Positions 26,007 through 34,586 of a stretch of 36,450 bases of DNA are shown here, piece by piece. The notes beneath the pieces are model-generated. The model saw nothing but the letters and a program-made list of their open reading frames with translations, ran no database searches and was not told the DNA's origin. The DNA comes from Campylobacteraceae bacterium. GTDB taxonomy: Bacteria; Campylobacterota; Campylobacteria; Campylobacterales; BB28. The stretch lies in the NCBI GenBank assembly GCA_016744535.1, contig JADGEE010000021.1:1-36450 (forward strand). The letters are read 5' to 3'. A program made the translations under genes and the position numbers. How positions within the stretch are numbered: the stretch's first letter is position 1; each line of letters begins with the position of its first letter.

Positions 26007-26478
26007 TATATCCATCTACCTCTATAAACCTAGATTTTCCACTAATCCCCTCTAAGAGTTTTTCCATAGCATCTGCTACATCACTTAATTGTCGTCCTTG
26101 ATTAATACTTTCTATTGTGTCATCTTCTTTACTATTTAATATATCCACATTAAATGCAAGTTGTTTTGCCATTTTATATGTATCTGGATAATTTAATTTA
26201 TTTTTTTCTAAAAATGCTAAAGTTGCTAATATAAATCCTCTTTTTGAACCTATAGACTCTTTACTATTATTTTGCATTAAATTAGTAGCCTGTTTTTCTA
26301 TTTTTGTAATTTCAGCAAGAGAGTTTTGATAATATACAAATCCACTAGCCAATATAGATATAATAAAACCATATATAGCATGTATTAATCTCTCTTTAAA
26401 GCCATTAGCACCTAATAATAATCCAATAATTGAAGCTACACTTCCTATTACTCCAATGGTTAATACTATACTATTCAT
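26002..26478 (-). CDS. two-helix membrane protein of unknown function
   Basis: The 158-residue protein has two likely membrane helices (about 4-24 and 34-54) joined by a short GANGFKERL loop. A soluble part of about 100 residues, rich in helix-forming residues, follows. I recognise no family. It is a single-gene unit on the strand opposite to its neighbours, with AGGA before the ATG. The gap on its upstream side is non-coding and holds a broken small ORF, so this is the one spot between oorC and rpmE that looks like accessory DNA. Confidence 0.75.
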   Translation of the reverse strand: MNSIVLTIGVIGSVASIIGLLLGANGFKERLIHAIYGFIISILASGFVYYQNSLAEITKIEKQATNLMQNNSKESIGSKRGFILATLAFLEKNKLNYPDTYKMAKQLAFNVDILNSKEDDTIESINQGRQLSDVADAMEKLLEGISGKSRFIEVDGYS

Positions 26479-26562
26479 TTTAGTTATCCTGTTTTTTATC
26501 TTATTTTATTTTTTAAAAGCTTTAAAAATAGTTAATTTATTTTTAGAAACTAGAAATTAGAA

Positions 26563-26661
26563 ATGAAAGTAAAAATTTATAATTTAATAAATGAAGATTT
26601 TGATAATGAATTATTAGATTAATTTCACTCACTTTATAATCAAATATTAAGTAAAGAATAA
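26563..26661 (+). pseudogene. stub of a small ORF with an in-frame stop
   Basis: An ATG at 26563 opens MKVKIYNLINEDFDNELLD. After an in-frame TAA at 26620 the same frame goes on as [12 protein letters not shown] to a TAA at 26659. Read through, the pieces look like the N-terminus of a larger protein whose rest has been lost. No ribosome site is evident. The call is tentative, since AT-rich gaps produce short frames by chance. Confidence 0.25.
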
Positions 26662-26673
26662 AAACTTTTTTGT

Positions 26674-26679
26674 TACAAT
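26674..26679 (+). promoter_or_regulatory. candidate -10 box for rpmE-rsmI
   Basis: TTTTTTGTTACAAT stands about 52 bases before the rpmE start and repeats the TGTTACAATT found upstream of icd. It would drive rpmE and the tightly packed genes after it. Confidence 0.5.
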
Positions 26680-26731
26680 TCTAATTCTTCTAAGTAAATT
26701 ATTACAAATTAAAATTAAGGGAAAAAGAATA

Positions 26732-26932
26732 ATGAAAAAAGATATTCATCCAAATACAGTAGAGTGTCAAGTCAGTTGTGCTTGTGGAAGTAGTTTTGCA
26801 GTTTTATCAAATAAACCTGAATTAAGAATTGATATTTGTAGTGAGTGTCATCCATTTTTTACTGGTTCGGAAAAAATTGTAGATGCTGCTGGTAGAATTG
26901 AAAAATTCAAGAAAAAATATAGCATAAAGTAA
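26732..26932 (+). CDS. rpmE: 50S ribosomal protein L31
   Basis: The 66-residue protein is the zinc-binding form of L31, with Cys16, Cys18, Cys36 and Cys39 as metal ligands (CAC and CSEC). The start MKKDIHPN and the [20 protein letters not shown] stretch are diagnostic. It is the first gene of a run whose next members (rsmI and an rlmB-like gene) modify rRNA, so the operon is themed on ribosomes. The ATG follows AAGGGA. Confidence 0.97.
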   Translation: MKKDIHPNTVECQVSCACGSSFAVLSNKPELRIDICSECHPFFTGSEKIVDAAGRIEKFKKKYSIK

Positions 26933-26933
26933 T

Positions 26934-27746
26934 TTGCTAACATTTGTTCCTACTCCAATTGGAAACTTAAATGATATTAGCTTTAGGGCTTTAAAAGCCC
27001 TAGAAGAAGCTGAAATTATTTTTTGTGAAGATACAAGGGTTTCTAAAAAACTCTTAAATTTATTAAAAGATAAATTTAATATTTTTCCAAAAGTTCAAAA
27101 ATATATTTCACTACACTCTCATAATGAAGACATACTTATAAGTTCTATTGATAAATCAATTTTTGAAAAAAGTGTTATTTATATCAGCGATGCTGGAATG
27201 CCTGCAATATCAGACCCTGGTGCAAAATTAATTAATTTTTGTATTAAAGAGAGTATTGAATATGATGTTTTAGCTGGTGCTAACGCTGTACTTTTAGCTT
27301 ATGTTATGAGTGGATTTTTAGATAAAGAGTTTACTTTTTTTGGATTTTTAAGTAATAAAGGTAGTAAGAGAAGCGAAGAGTTAAATTATCTATTAACACA
27401 TAAATTTAATACAGTATTATATGAAGCACCACATAGAATATTAAAATTAATTAATGAAATAGTTAGTATTGATGAGGATAGAGAACTTTTTTTAGTAAAA
27501 GAGATTACTAAACTTCATCAAAAAAGCTTTAGGGCGAGTGCAAAAAATTTAAAAGAGAGTTTACAAGATGTAAATTTAAAAGGTGAGTGGTGTGTTGTTA
27601 TAAAAGCTAAAGAGAAGACTTTAAATCAAATAACTAAAAGAGATATAATTAATTTAGATATTCCAAAGAAATTAAAAGCTAAACTACTCTCTAAAATCAG
27701 TGGGGAAGATATAAAAAAATGCTATAATGATTTAATTCAAAATTAA
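26934..27746 (+). CDS. rsmI: 16S rRNA (cytidine-2'-O)-methyltransferase RsmI
   Basis: RsmI methylates the ribose of C1402 in 16S rRNA. The 270-residue protein shows VPTPIGNLNDISFRALKAL (about 4-22), EDTR and YISDAGMPAISDPG, the family hallmarks, and has a tetrapyrrole-methylase fold. It starts with TTG one base after the rpmE stop, so translation is probably coupled. Confidence 0.95.
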   Translation: MLTFVPTPIGNLNDISFRALKALEEAEIIFCEDTRVSKKLLNLLKDKFNIFPKVQKYISLHSHNEDILISSIDKSIFEKSVIYISDAGMPAISDPGAKLINFCIKESIEYDVLAGANAVLLAYVMSGFLDKEFTFFGFLSNKGSKRSEELNYLLTHKFNTVLYEAPHRILKLINEIVSIDEDRELFLVKEITKLHQKSFRASAKNLKESLQDVNLKGEWCVVIKAKEKTLNQITKRDIINLDIPKKLKAKLLSKISGEDIKKCYNDLIQN

Positions 27747-27758
27747 GGTAATTATTTA

Positions 27759-28436
27759 ATGTTAGTTTATGGAAAACAAGTCTTTTTATATATTTTAGAG
27801 AAATATCCAAATTTAATTGAGGAAATTATACTCTCTAAAGAGCTTGACAAAAAACTTTTTAGCAAAGTATCGAGATTAAATAAAAAAATCATAAAAGTTG
27901 ATAATCAAAAAGCACAGGCACTTTCAAAGGGAAAAAATCATCAAGGATTCTTTTTAAACATTAAAGATTATGAATTAACACCATTTGAAACAATAAAAAA
28001 TTTTAATTTTTTAATTGTTTTAGTTGGTGTTACCGATGTGGGGAATATTGGTGCAGTTATTCGTTCAGCTTACGCATTAGGAGCTGATGGAATAATTGTA
28101 AGTGATATTAAATCTTTAAATTTTGAAGGAGTTGCAAGAAGTAGTAGTGGAGCATTGTTAGATATGCCTGTTTGCTTAATGCCAAATACACTAGATTTAA
28201 TTAATGAATTAAAACAAGTTAATTTTACACTTTTTGGAGCAACAATGAATGGAAGTGATGTAAGAGATATCTCTTTTAACTCTAAAAAAGTACTTTTTTT
28301 AGGTTCTGAAGAGAATGGGCTTAATAGAAAAGTGTTAAGTAAAATTGATAAAAAAATCTCTATCGTTATGAGTAGGGAGTTTGATTCATTAAATGTAAGT
28401 ACAGCAGCCGCTATATTAATTGATAGGATGAGATAA
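27759..28436 (+). CDS. rlmB: SpoU-type 23S rRNA 2'-O-methyltransferase, RlmB-like
   Basis: The 225-residue protein is a SPOUT methyltransferase with a short N-terminal substrate-binding part and the knotted catalytic domain. Motifs are VGVTDVGNIGAVIRSAYALG, VARSSSGAL, LGSEENGL and FDSLNVSTAAAILI. In E. coli RlmB modifies G2251 of 23S rRNA. The closely related TrmH group cannot be fully excluded, but the neighbours (rpmE, rsmI) favour rRNA. Its stop shares a base with the next start. Confidence 0.88.
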   Translation: MLVYGKQVFLYILEKYPNLIEEIILSKELDKKLFSKVSRLNKKIIKVDNQKAQALSKGKNHQGFFLNIKDYELTPFETIKNFNFLIVLVGVTDVGNIGAVIRSAYALGADGIIVSDIKSLNFEGVARSSSGALLDMPVCLMPNTLDLINELKQVNFTLFGATMNGSDVRDISFNSKKVLFLGSEENGLNRKVLSKIDKKISIVMSREFDSLNVSTAAAILIDRMR

Positions 28437-29254
28437 TGGATGAGATACTTTCTGAACTTAAAAAAATAGGGATTAAAGCTATAGCACAGAAGACGCTTAT
28501 GACTGAACAGAGTGTTAAAGCGATATTAAATAAAGATTTTAAATCTCTACAAAAGACAAAAGCTATTGGATTTGTTAAAATTATAGAGAGAGAGTTTAAA
28601 GTAGATTTTAGTGAGTGGATAGAGGAGTATAATAGATATTTAAACGAGAGTGAACCGCCAGAAGAGGAAGAGCAATTTGTAATGAGTGAACCCTCTAAAG
28701 ATAAGGGAAATAAATTAATAAATATATTTACATATTTTATAATTTTTATCTCTGTAATTGCTCTTTTTTATATACTCTCTGATATTAATAGTTTTAAAAA
28801 GAGTGAAGAAGTTAAACCTGTAAAAGAGTTAGTCCAAGAGGCTAAAATTAATTTGGAAATTACGAAAGAGTTAAACGAGTCTATTTTAGTTTTAGAAGAA
28901 GTTAAAGAGACTAATGAAAGTATTTCTGAGGAAAAAGAAGAGTTAATAGAGGATGAAAAGATAGTTGAAACTCCTGTTAAGATAGAAATTTATATAAAAC
29001 CAAGGGTTAAGGTATGGGTAGGAGTAATAGTTTTACCTAACTATAAAAAAAGAAGCTTTATTACAGGTGAAGAGTTCGATATAGATACTTCAAAAGAGCA
29101 ATTAGTTTCATTAGGACATAATAGAATAGATATATATTTAAATGGTGGAAAAGTAAATTTAGAAGGCAAAGAGAAATTTCATTATAAAGATGGTGAAATA
29201 ACACCATTGACATTTGCAGAGTTTAGAGAGTTAAATAGAGGTAGGAATTGGTAA
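28436..29254 (+). CDS. RodZ-like bitopic membrane protein, function unknown
   Basis: The 272-residue protein has a cytoplasmic N-terminal helical part (1-65) that looks like a helix-turn-helix fold, an acidic linker, and one membrane helix (about 95-115). A Glu-rich periplasmic linker follows, then a C-terminal beta-rich domain (about 190-272) with VKVWVGVIVLPNYKKRSF. RodZ has the same HTH-membrane-beta layout, but I see no sequence proof of RodZ and no mreB is nearby. It overlaps the rlmB-like gene by one base and the next gene by seven, so it is translated as part of the same unit. Confidence 0.75.
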   Translation: MDEILSELKKIGIKAIAQKTLMTEQSVKAILNKDFKSLQKTKAIGFVKIIEREFKVDFSEWIEEYNRYLNESEPPEEEEQFVMSEPSKDKGNKLINIFTYFIIFISVIALFYILSDINSFKKSEEVKPVKELVQEAKINLEITKELNESILVLEEVKETNESISEEKEELIEDEKIVETPVKIEIYIKPRVKVWVGVIVLPNYKKRSFITGEEFDIDTSKEQLVSLGHNRIDIYLNGGKVNLEGKEKFHYKDGEITPLTFAEFRELNRGRNW

Positions 29255-30090
29255 AATTTGTCTTAAGTTTCATATTTACTTTCTCTTTTATTTATGCTGA
29301 TTTATTAGATGAAAAAGTTAAAAATTTAGTAGATAAAGAGAGTTATTTAATTCACCAAAAATTAATAGATATAATTTTTAAAAATAAGAGTAAATTTTAT
29401 AAATCAACAGGTGAAATTGATGTTGTAAAAGTTGCAAAATATTTAAAAGACAGTGGTCTTTTAAAACTATTTTTTGAAGCTCCAGCCACATTAAATATTA
29501 CATTTAATACAAATCAAAATCCAATATTTTTTATGAAATTAATTACAAATTCATTAAATGCTATGGGATATTACTTTTTTATAACAAAAGAAGCCAAAAG
29601 AGAAGGAAATGTATTTAGTTGGAGTATATCACTTACAACAGAGTACGCCATTGACCCAACTATCTTTGCAAGAGAACTTGGTAAGAGAAATTGCAAAATT
29701 TTGGATATTATCAAAAATTCTAAAGATAGTTGGGAGTATATAATAGATATATCTAAAGCTAAAGTTTTAGAGGCAAAAGAGGTTAGAGTTGATGAATTTA
29801 TAGAGCTTGGCAAATCTATAAATGATTACTGGTTAAAAGTTGAAAATGGAGAAATTTTAAAAATAGTTAGTAGGAAAAATAATAGTTGGTATCCTTATGT
29901 TGCTTTTTATGATAAAAATTTAAATTTGGTAAGTATATATAAAGAAGATAGTAAAGTTATAAAAAGTATAAATATAAAAGTGCCAGAAAATTGCCTATAT
30001 ATAAAAATTTCAGATATTTTTACATTAAATAATATAAAAAATGGTTTTAGCGTATATTTAAAAGGAGATATGGATGTTTCCAGAAATTGA
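29248..30090 (+). CDS. exported protein of unknown function
   Basis: A Sec-type signal peptide (VKFVLSFIFTFSFIYA, cleavage likely after residue 17) starts this 280-residue protein, so it probably acts in the periplasm. No lipobox cysteine or further membrane helix is seen. The mature part is mixed alpha/beta and rich in Lys, Asn and Ile. I do not recognise a family. The TTG start overlaps the RodZ-like gene by seven bases, and the aminotransferase start lies inside its 3' end (17-base overlap). Coupling to the upstream gene suggests that the two envelope proteins work together. Confidence 0.75.
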   Translation: MVKFVLSFIFTFSFIYADLLDEKVKNLVDKESYLIHQKLIDIIFKNKSKFYKSTGEIDVVKVAKYLKDSGLLKLFFEAPATLNITFNTNQNPIFFMKLITNSLNAMGYYFFITKEAKREGNVFSWSISLTTEYAIDPTIFARELGKRNCKILDIIKNSKDSWEYIIDISKAKVLEAKEVRVDEFIELGKSINDYWLKVENGEILKIVSRKNNSWYPYVAFYDKNLNLVSIYKEDSKVIKSINIKVPENCLYIKISDIFTLNNIKNGFSVYLKGDMDVSRN

Positions 30091-31285
30091 ATTTGATAGA
30101 ATGAAAAGACTTCCTAATTATGTTTTTGCTGAAATAAATGATATAAAATTAAAGGCAAGACAAGAAGGTGAAGATATAATAGATTTTAGTATGGGTAATC
30201 CAGATGGTGATACTCCTAAATTTATAGTAGATAAGTTAATTGAAGTAGTCCAAAGACCAAAAGTTTATGGATACTCTGCTAGTAAAGGAATTGATAAATT
30301 AAGGTTAGCAATTGCTGATTGGTATAAGAGAAAATATGGGGTTGAACTTGATTCAAATCTTGAAGCAGTGGCTACTATTGGCTCAAAAGCTGGATATGTA
30401 AATTTAATTGAAGCTATTACAAATACAGGTGATATTGCTATTGTTCCAAATCCAACATATCCAATTCACTCTTATGCTATTATTTTAGCTGGAGGAAGTG
30501 TTTGTAATGTTGAATTACCATTTAATGAACAGTATGAAGTTGATGAAGATGGTTTTTTAAAATCACTTAAAAGAGCTATTAAAGAGTGTACTCCCAAAGC
30601 AAAATATATTGTAATAAATTTTCCACATAATCCATCTTGTGCAACAGTTACACCTGATTTTTATAAAGAGTTAGTAGCACTTGCTAAAAAAGAGAGATTT
30701 TATATCATTAGTGATATTGCTTATGCAGATTTAACTTATGATGGATATAGAACACCATCTATTTTAGAAGTTGAAGGTGCAAAAGATGTAGCAGTTGAAA
30801 CTTTTACACTCTCAAAAAGTTATAATATGGCTGGTTGGAGAGTTGGTTTTGTAGTTGGTAATCCAAGACTTGTTGGGGCATTACAAAAAATTAAAAGTTG
30901 GTTGGATTATGGGATGTTTACCCCAATTCAAGTAGCTGCAACAGTTGCATTAAATTATGGTGATGATGAAGTACTTAAAATTAGAGATAAATATGAGTAT
31001 AGAAGAGATATTTTAGTTGAGAGTTTTAGAAATGCTGGTTGGGAGATGGAAAAACCAAAAGCAACTATGTTTATATGGGCAAAAATTCCAAAAATAGCAC
31101 AAAAGCTTGGAAGTTTAGAGTTTTCAAAAAGGCTTTTAACTGAAGCTAAAGTAGCTGTTAGTCCAGGTATTGGGTTTGGTGAGTTTGGTGAAAACTATGT
31201 AAGAATTGCATTAATTGAAAATGAGAATAGAATCCGTCAAGCTGCAAGAAATATTAAAAAATTTTTAAAAGAGTTAGAGAATTAA
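30074..31285 (+). CDS. class I/II PLP-dependent aminotransferase
   Basis: The 403-residue enzyme has the class I fold. Lys248 in TLSKSYNMAGWRVGF binds PLP, with Asn186 (NFPHNPS), Asp214 and Tyr217 (ISDIAYADL) around the cofactor, and a C-terminal YVRIALIEN arginine for the substrate carboxylate. It resembles the group annotated as alanine (AlaC-like) or LL-diaminopimelate aminotransferases. The amino acid used cannot be fixed from sequence alone. AAAGGAG before the ATG at 30074 supports the start, although it overlaps the exported protein gene by 17 bases. Confidence 0.92.
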   Translation: MFPEIEFDRMKRLPNYVFAEINDIKLKARQEGEDIIDFSMGNPDGDTPKFIVDKLIEVVQRPKVYGYSASKGIDKLRLAIADWYKRKYGVELDSNLEAVATIGSKAGYVNLIEAITNTGDIAIVPNPTYPIHSYAIILAGGSVCNVELPFNEQYEVDEDGFLKSLKRAIKECTPKAKYIVINFPHNPSCATVTPDFYKELVALAKKERFYIISDIAYADLTYDGYRTPSILEVEGAKDVAVETFTLSKSYNMAGWRVGFVVGNPRLVGALQKIKSWLDYGMFTPIQVAATVALNYGDDEVLKIRDKYEYRRDILVESFRNAGWEMEKPKATMFIWAKIPKIAQKLGSLEFSKRLLTEAKVAVSPGIGFGEFGENYVRIALIENENRIRQAARNIKKFLKELEN

Positions 31286-31299
31286 ATAATTACTCTTTT
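31267..31299 (+). terminator. possible terminator at the end of the aminotransferase gene
   Basis: AAAAGAGT at 31267-31274 pairs with ACTCTTTT at 31292-31299 across a 17-base loop that holds the stop codon. The T-rich right arm could serve as the release tract. It separates the rpmE-aminotransferase run from sqr. The rest of the 168-base gap shows only AT-rich DNA and the sqr ribosome site. Confidence 0.35.
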
Positions 31300-31453
31300 A
31301 ACTCTTCGATAGATAATTAACTGATTTAATAACTTCAAAATATCAAATTAATAACTAATTCAAATAAAATAATTTTATAACTAAATATAAGTAAATTTTA
31401 ATTAGAGTTTAGATAAATTTAGCTTTAAATCAAAGTTTAAAAAGGGGGTAGAT

Positions 31454-32911
31454 GTGGCAAGAGTTGTAGTACTTGGTGCAGGTGTTTCAGGACACACTGT
31501 GGCTACATTCACAAAAAAATGGTTAGGTAAAGGGCACGAAGTTGTTGTTATTTCACCTAATAGTAAATGGAATTGGATTCCATCAAATATTTGGGTTGGT
31601 GTTGGAAAAATGCCAATGGAAGAAGTTGTTTTTGAGTTAGCACCAGTTTACCAAAAAGCTGAAATTGATTTTAGACAAGCAAAAGCTGTAGCAATTAGTC
31701 CTGATGGCGATTCTGAAATTGATAAACCTTTTGTAACTATTGAGTATACAGAAAGTTCAAAAGAGGGAAAATCAGAAAAAGTTACATATGACTATTTAGT
31801 TAATGCAACTGGACCTAAGTTAAACTTTGGTGCAACAGAGGGCTTAGGACCTGATAGTGGACATTCACTTTCTGTTTGTACAGCACCTCATGCAAAACAT
31901 GCATCTGAAGTTTTAGATGAAACTATCAAAGAGATGAAAGAGGGTAAAGAGAAAACTTTCGTAATTGGTGTAGGTCACGGGATGGCAACTTGTCAAGGTG
32001 CTGCATTTGAATACATCTTTAATGTTGAGCATGTATTAAAAGAGAATGGTGTTAGAGATAAAGCAAGATTGATTTGGTTATCAAATGAGTATGAGCTTGG
32101 TGACTTTGGAATGGGTGGACTTCACATTAAAAAAGGTGGATATATTACTAATAGTAAAGTTTTTACTGAATCAATTATGGCTGAGAGAGATATTTTTTGG
32201 ATTACAAAAGCACATCCAACAAAAATTGAAGCAGGCAAAATTCATTATGAAACACTTGAAGGTGAGATGAAAGAGCAAGAGTTTGATTTTTCAATGTTAA
32301 TTCCTCCATTTGCAGGTGCTGGAATGAAAGCTTACAATAAAGCTGGTGAAGATATTACAGATACAATTTTTGCACCAAATGGATTTATGAAAGTTGATGC
32401 TGATTATACTCCAAAACCTTATGAAGAGTGGCAAGCAGAAGATTGGCCAAGAACGCTTCAAAATCCAACTTATAAAAATATGTTTGCTGTTGGTATTGCA
32501 TTTGCACCACCGCATCCAATTAGTAAACCTATGAAAAGTCCTAATGGAACTATGATTTTCCCAACACCTCCAAGAACAGGTATGCCTTCAGGTATAATGG
32601 GTAAAGCAATTGCAGGAAGTATTGTAGATATGATTAGAGGTGCTAAAGAGCCAACTCATACAGCATCAATGGCAGAGATGGGTGCAGCTTGTGTTGCTTC
32701 AACTGGTGCAGGAGTACTCAGTGGAAGTGCTGCTGGAATGACTGTATATCCAGTAGTTCCTAACTTTAAAAAATACCCAGAGTTTGGTAGAGACCCAGAT
32801 TTAACATTTGGTGAAATTGGTCTCGCAGGTCACTGGATTAAGTATGTATTACATAAAATGTTTATTTACAAAGCAAAATTAAAACCAGGATGGAGTTTAA
32901 TTCCAGAATAA
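31454..32911 (+). CDS. sqr: sulfide:quinone oxidoreductase-like flavoprotein
   Basis: The 485-residue protein is a two-dinucleotide-binding FAD enzyme of the SQR/flavocytochrome c sulfide dehydrogenase group. The N-terminal VVVLGAGVSGHTVA (4-17) binds FAD, and NATGPKLNF (117-125) and MFAVGIAFA (343-351) are the other FAD motifs. Three cysteines, Cys142, Cys180 and Cys413, are spaced like the redox cysteines of SQRs. SQR oxidises sulfide to polysulfide or sulfur and reduces membrane quinone. An amphipathic C-terminal stretch (about 458-475) could hold it to the membrane. The start is GTG after AAAGGGGG. I did not assign an SQR type. Other FCC-like oxidoreductases are possible. Confidence 0.85.
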   Translation: MARVVVLGAGVSGHTVATFTKKWLGKGHEVVVISPNSKWNWIPSNIWVGVGKMPMEEVVFELAPVYQKAEIDFRQAKAVAISPDGDSEIDKPFVTIEYTESSKEGKSEKVTYDYLVNATGPKLNFGATEGLGPDSGHSLSVCTAPHAKHASEVLDETIKEMKEGKEKTFVIGVGHGMATCQGAAFEYIFNVEHVLKENGVRDKARLIWLSNEYELGDFGMGGLHIKKGGYITNSKVFTESIMAERDIFWITKAHPTKIEAGKIHYETLEGEMKEQEFDFSMLIPPFAGAGMKAYNKAGEDITDTIFAPNGFMKVDADYTPKPYEEWQAEDWPRTLQNPTYKNMFAVGIAFAPPHPISKPMKSPNGTMIFPTPPRTGMPSGIMGKAIAGSIVDMIRGAKEPTHTASMAEMGAACVASTGAGVLSGSAAGMTVYPVVPNFKKYPEFGRDPDLTFGEIGLAGHWIKYVLHKMFIYKAKLKPGWSLIPE

Positions 32912-32943
32912 GATATAAAAAATATATTACAATAGGAGATAAA

Positions 32944-33099
32944 ATGGTAGATAATCAAAAACCTTACGAACAAGCATATTTCCCACCTAAACCAACAGGT
33001 GCTACGAAATTTTTTAGAAATTGTGCAATTTGGCAAGCTATAAGATTTGTTATTTTAAATATCAAAATGCTAAAAGTTGTATCAGCTTCGCATCACTAA
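32944..33099 (+). CDS. 51-residue companion of the SQR
   Basis: This microprotein starts at the ATG at 32944, with AGGAG five bases before it, and ends in a double histidine. The sequence has a Pro-rich middle (AYFPPKPTG) and a helix-like hydrophobic C-terminal half (about 24-45, WQAIRFVILNIKML) that could lie along or in the membrane. It follows sqr by 32 bases and is ended by a strong hairpin, so the two form one transcript. I recognise no family. An accessory or membrane-anchoring role for the SQR is a guess from position. Confidence 0.8.
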   Translation: MVDNQKPYEQAYFPPKPTGATKFFRNCAIWQAIRFVILNIKMLKVVSASHH

Positions 33100-33103
33100 A
33101 ACT

Positions 33104-33119
33104 TTCCCCTTTTGGGGAA
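33104..33119 (+). terminator. hairpin after the sqr operon
   Basis: TTCCCC, a TTTT loop, then GGGGAA make a GC-rich stem that is very conspicuous in this DNA, five bases after the microprotein stop. The T-run is displaced (TTTTT at 33132-33136), so it may act as a terminator or as a 3' stabiliser of the mRNA. Confidence 0.6.
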
Positions 33120-33215
33120 TATATATATCTGTTTTTAATTACTACTTTCATAAAATTGAAAAATAATAATTTTTTGTCGATATTATGGTTTTAAACTTTA
33201 ATAAAAGGCTTATAG

Positions 33216-34586
33216 TTGAAGCATAACTTTACAGAACATAATGATTTAAATCTTGTTTTAAACAGTGTTGTAAATGAGATAAGTCTATTTAGTCAAAATC
33301 AATTAAATAAGATAAAAGAGTTAAATCAAATTGGAATGGCACTTTCTGCTGAGCGAAACTTAGATAAATTATTAGATATGATTCTATTTCAAGCTAGAAA
33401 ATTTACAGGTGCAGATGCAGGAACACTATATTTAAAAGATTCTACATTTAAAAAATTAAATTTTCAGGTTATTCAAAATGATTCAATAGATACATTAAAT
33501 TTAAATAAAATTCACTGGACACCTCTTAATTTATATAAGGGTAATGGAAGTGAAAATAGGGAAATGGTAGCTGTTTTATCTTTCTTAACTGGAGAAGTTA
33601 TTCATATAGATGATGTTTATGATGTAGATGGATTTAATTTTGAAGGTACTAAAAAATTTGACAAAGTTACTGGATACAAATCAAAATCTATGTTTGTAGT
33701 TCCTATGAAAAATAGTTTTAATGATACTATTGGAGTGGTTCAGCTCTTAAATAAAAAAGATAAAAATAGTAAAATCATTCCATTTAATCAAGAAGATAAA
33801 GATTTAACTCTTTCACTTGCTTCTCAAGCAGCTATCTCAATTACTCGTGTAAAACAAGAAGAGTTATTAATCCAACAATCTAAAATTGCTGCTGTTTGTG
33901 AAATGATAGACGCAATAGCTCACCAATGGAAACAACCTTTAAATGCAATTAGTATGTATATTAGTAATATTCCTTTACAGTATGAATTGGGTGAATTAAA
34001 TAAAGATTTTATTGATAGAAATACTTTAAGGATGAATGGTCAAATTGAACATTTAGTAAATACTTTAGATGAATTTAAAAAATTTTTTAGACCAAATAAG
34101 AGAAAACAAGAGTTTGATATAAAAGAGATAATAAAAACAGTAATGCTTCTTGTTAAAGATGAATTTGTAAGTAATGATATAAGTTTTATTATTAATACTA
34201 ATAGTGTTAAGGCTAGTGGATTTGCTAATGAGTATAAACATATTATATTGAATATAATTAATAATTCAAAAGATGCTTTTAATGAAAAAAATATTAAAAA
34301 TAGAGAAATAATGATAGAATTAAAATCTAATAAAGATAAAGCAATATTAGAAATTAGTGATAATGCTGGTGGAATTAATGAGGATATTCTTTCAAATATA
34401 TTTGATGCAAATTTTACTACAAAATCAGATAATAGTGGTACTGGAATAGGTCTTTATATGTCAAAGACAATTATTCATAATATGAATGGAGAAATATTTG
34501 TTAAAAATATATATGATTCTTCAAATGATTGTAAAGTAAGAAAAGGAGTTAAGTTTATAATTGAAGTTCCAAAAGGAAATAAGTGA
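33216..34586 (+). CDS. soluble GAF-domain sensor histidine kinase
   Basis: The 456-residue kinase has a GAF sensor domain (about 40-212, with GADAGTLYL), a short coiled coil, a phosphoacceptor region AIAHQWKQPLNAI with His236, and an ATPase domain. In that domain Asn350 is in the N-box, DNAGG at 382-386 and GTGIGLYMSK at 408-417. There is no membrane segment or signal peptide, so it senses an internal signal. The HQWKQPL form of the H-box is common in Campylobacterota kinases. No response regulator is adjacent; the partner must lie elsewhere. The start is TTG, and the stop overlaps the next gene (GTGA). Confidence 0.93.
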   Translation: MKHNFTEHNDLNLVLNSVVNEISLFSQNQLNKIKELNQIGMALSAERNLDKLLDMILFQARKFTGADAGTLYLKDSTFKKLNFQVIQNDSIDTLNLNKIHWTPLNLYKGNGSENREMVAVLSFLTGEVIHIDDVYDVDGFNFEGTKKFDKVTGYKSKSMFVVPMKNSFNDTIGVVQLLNKKDKNSKIIPFNQEDKDLTLSLASQAAISITRVKQEELLIQQSKIAAVCEMIDAIAHQWKQPLNAISMYISNIPLQYELGELNKDFIDRNTLRMNGQIEHLVNTLDEFKKFFRPNKRKQEFDIKEIIKTVMLLVKDEFVSNDISFIINTNSVKASGFANEYKHIILNIINNSKDAFNEKNIKNREIMIELKSNKDKAILEISDNAGGINEDILSNIFDANFTTKSDNSGTGIGLYMSKTIIHNMNGEIFVKNIYDSSNDCKVRKGVKFIIEVPKGNK

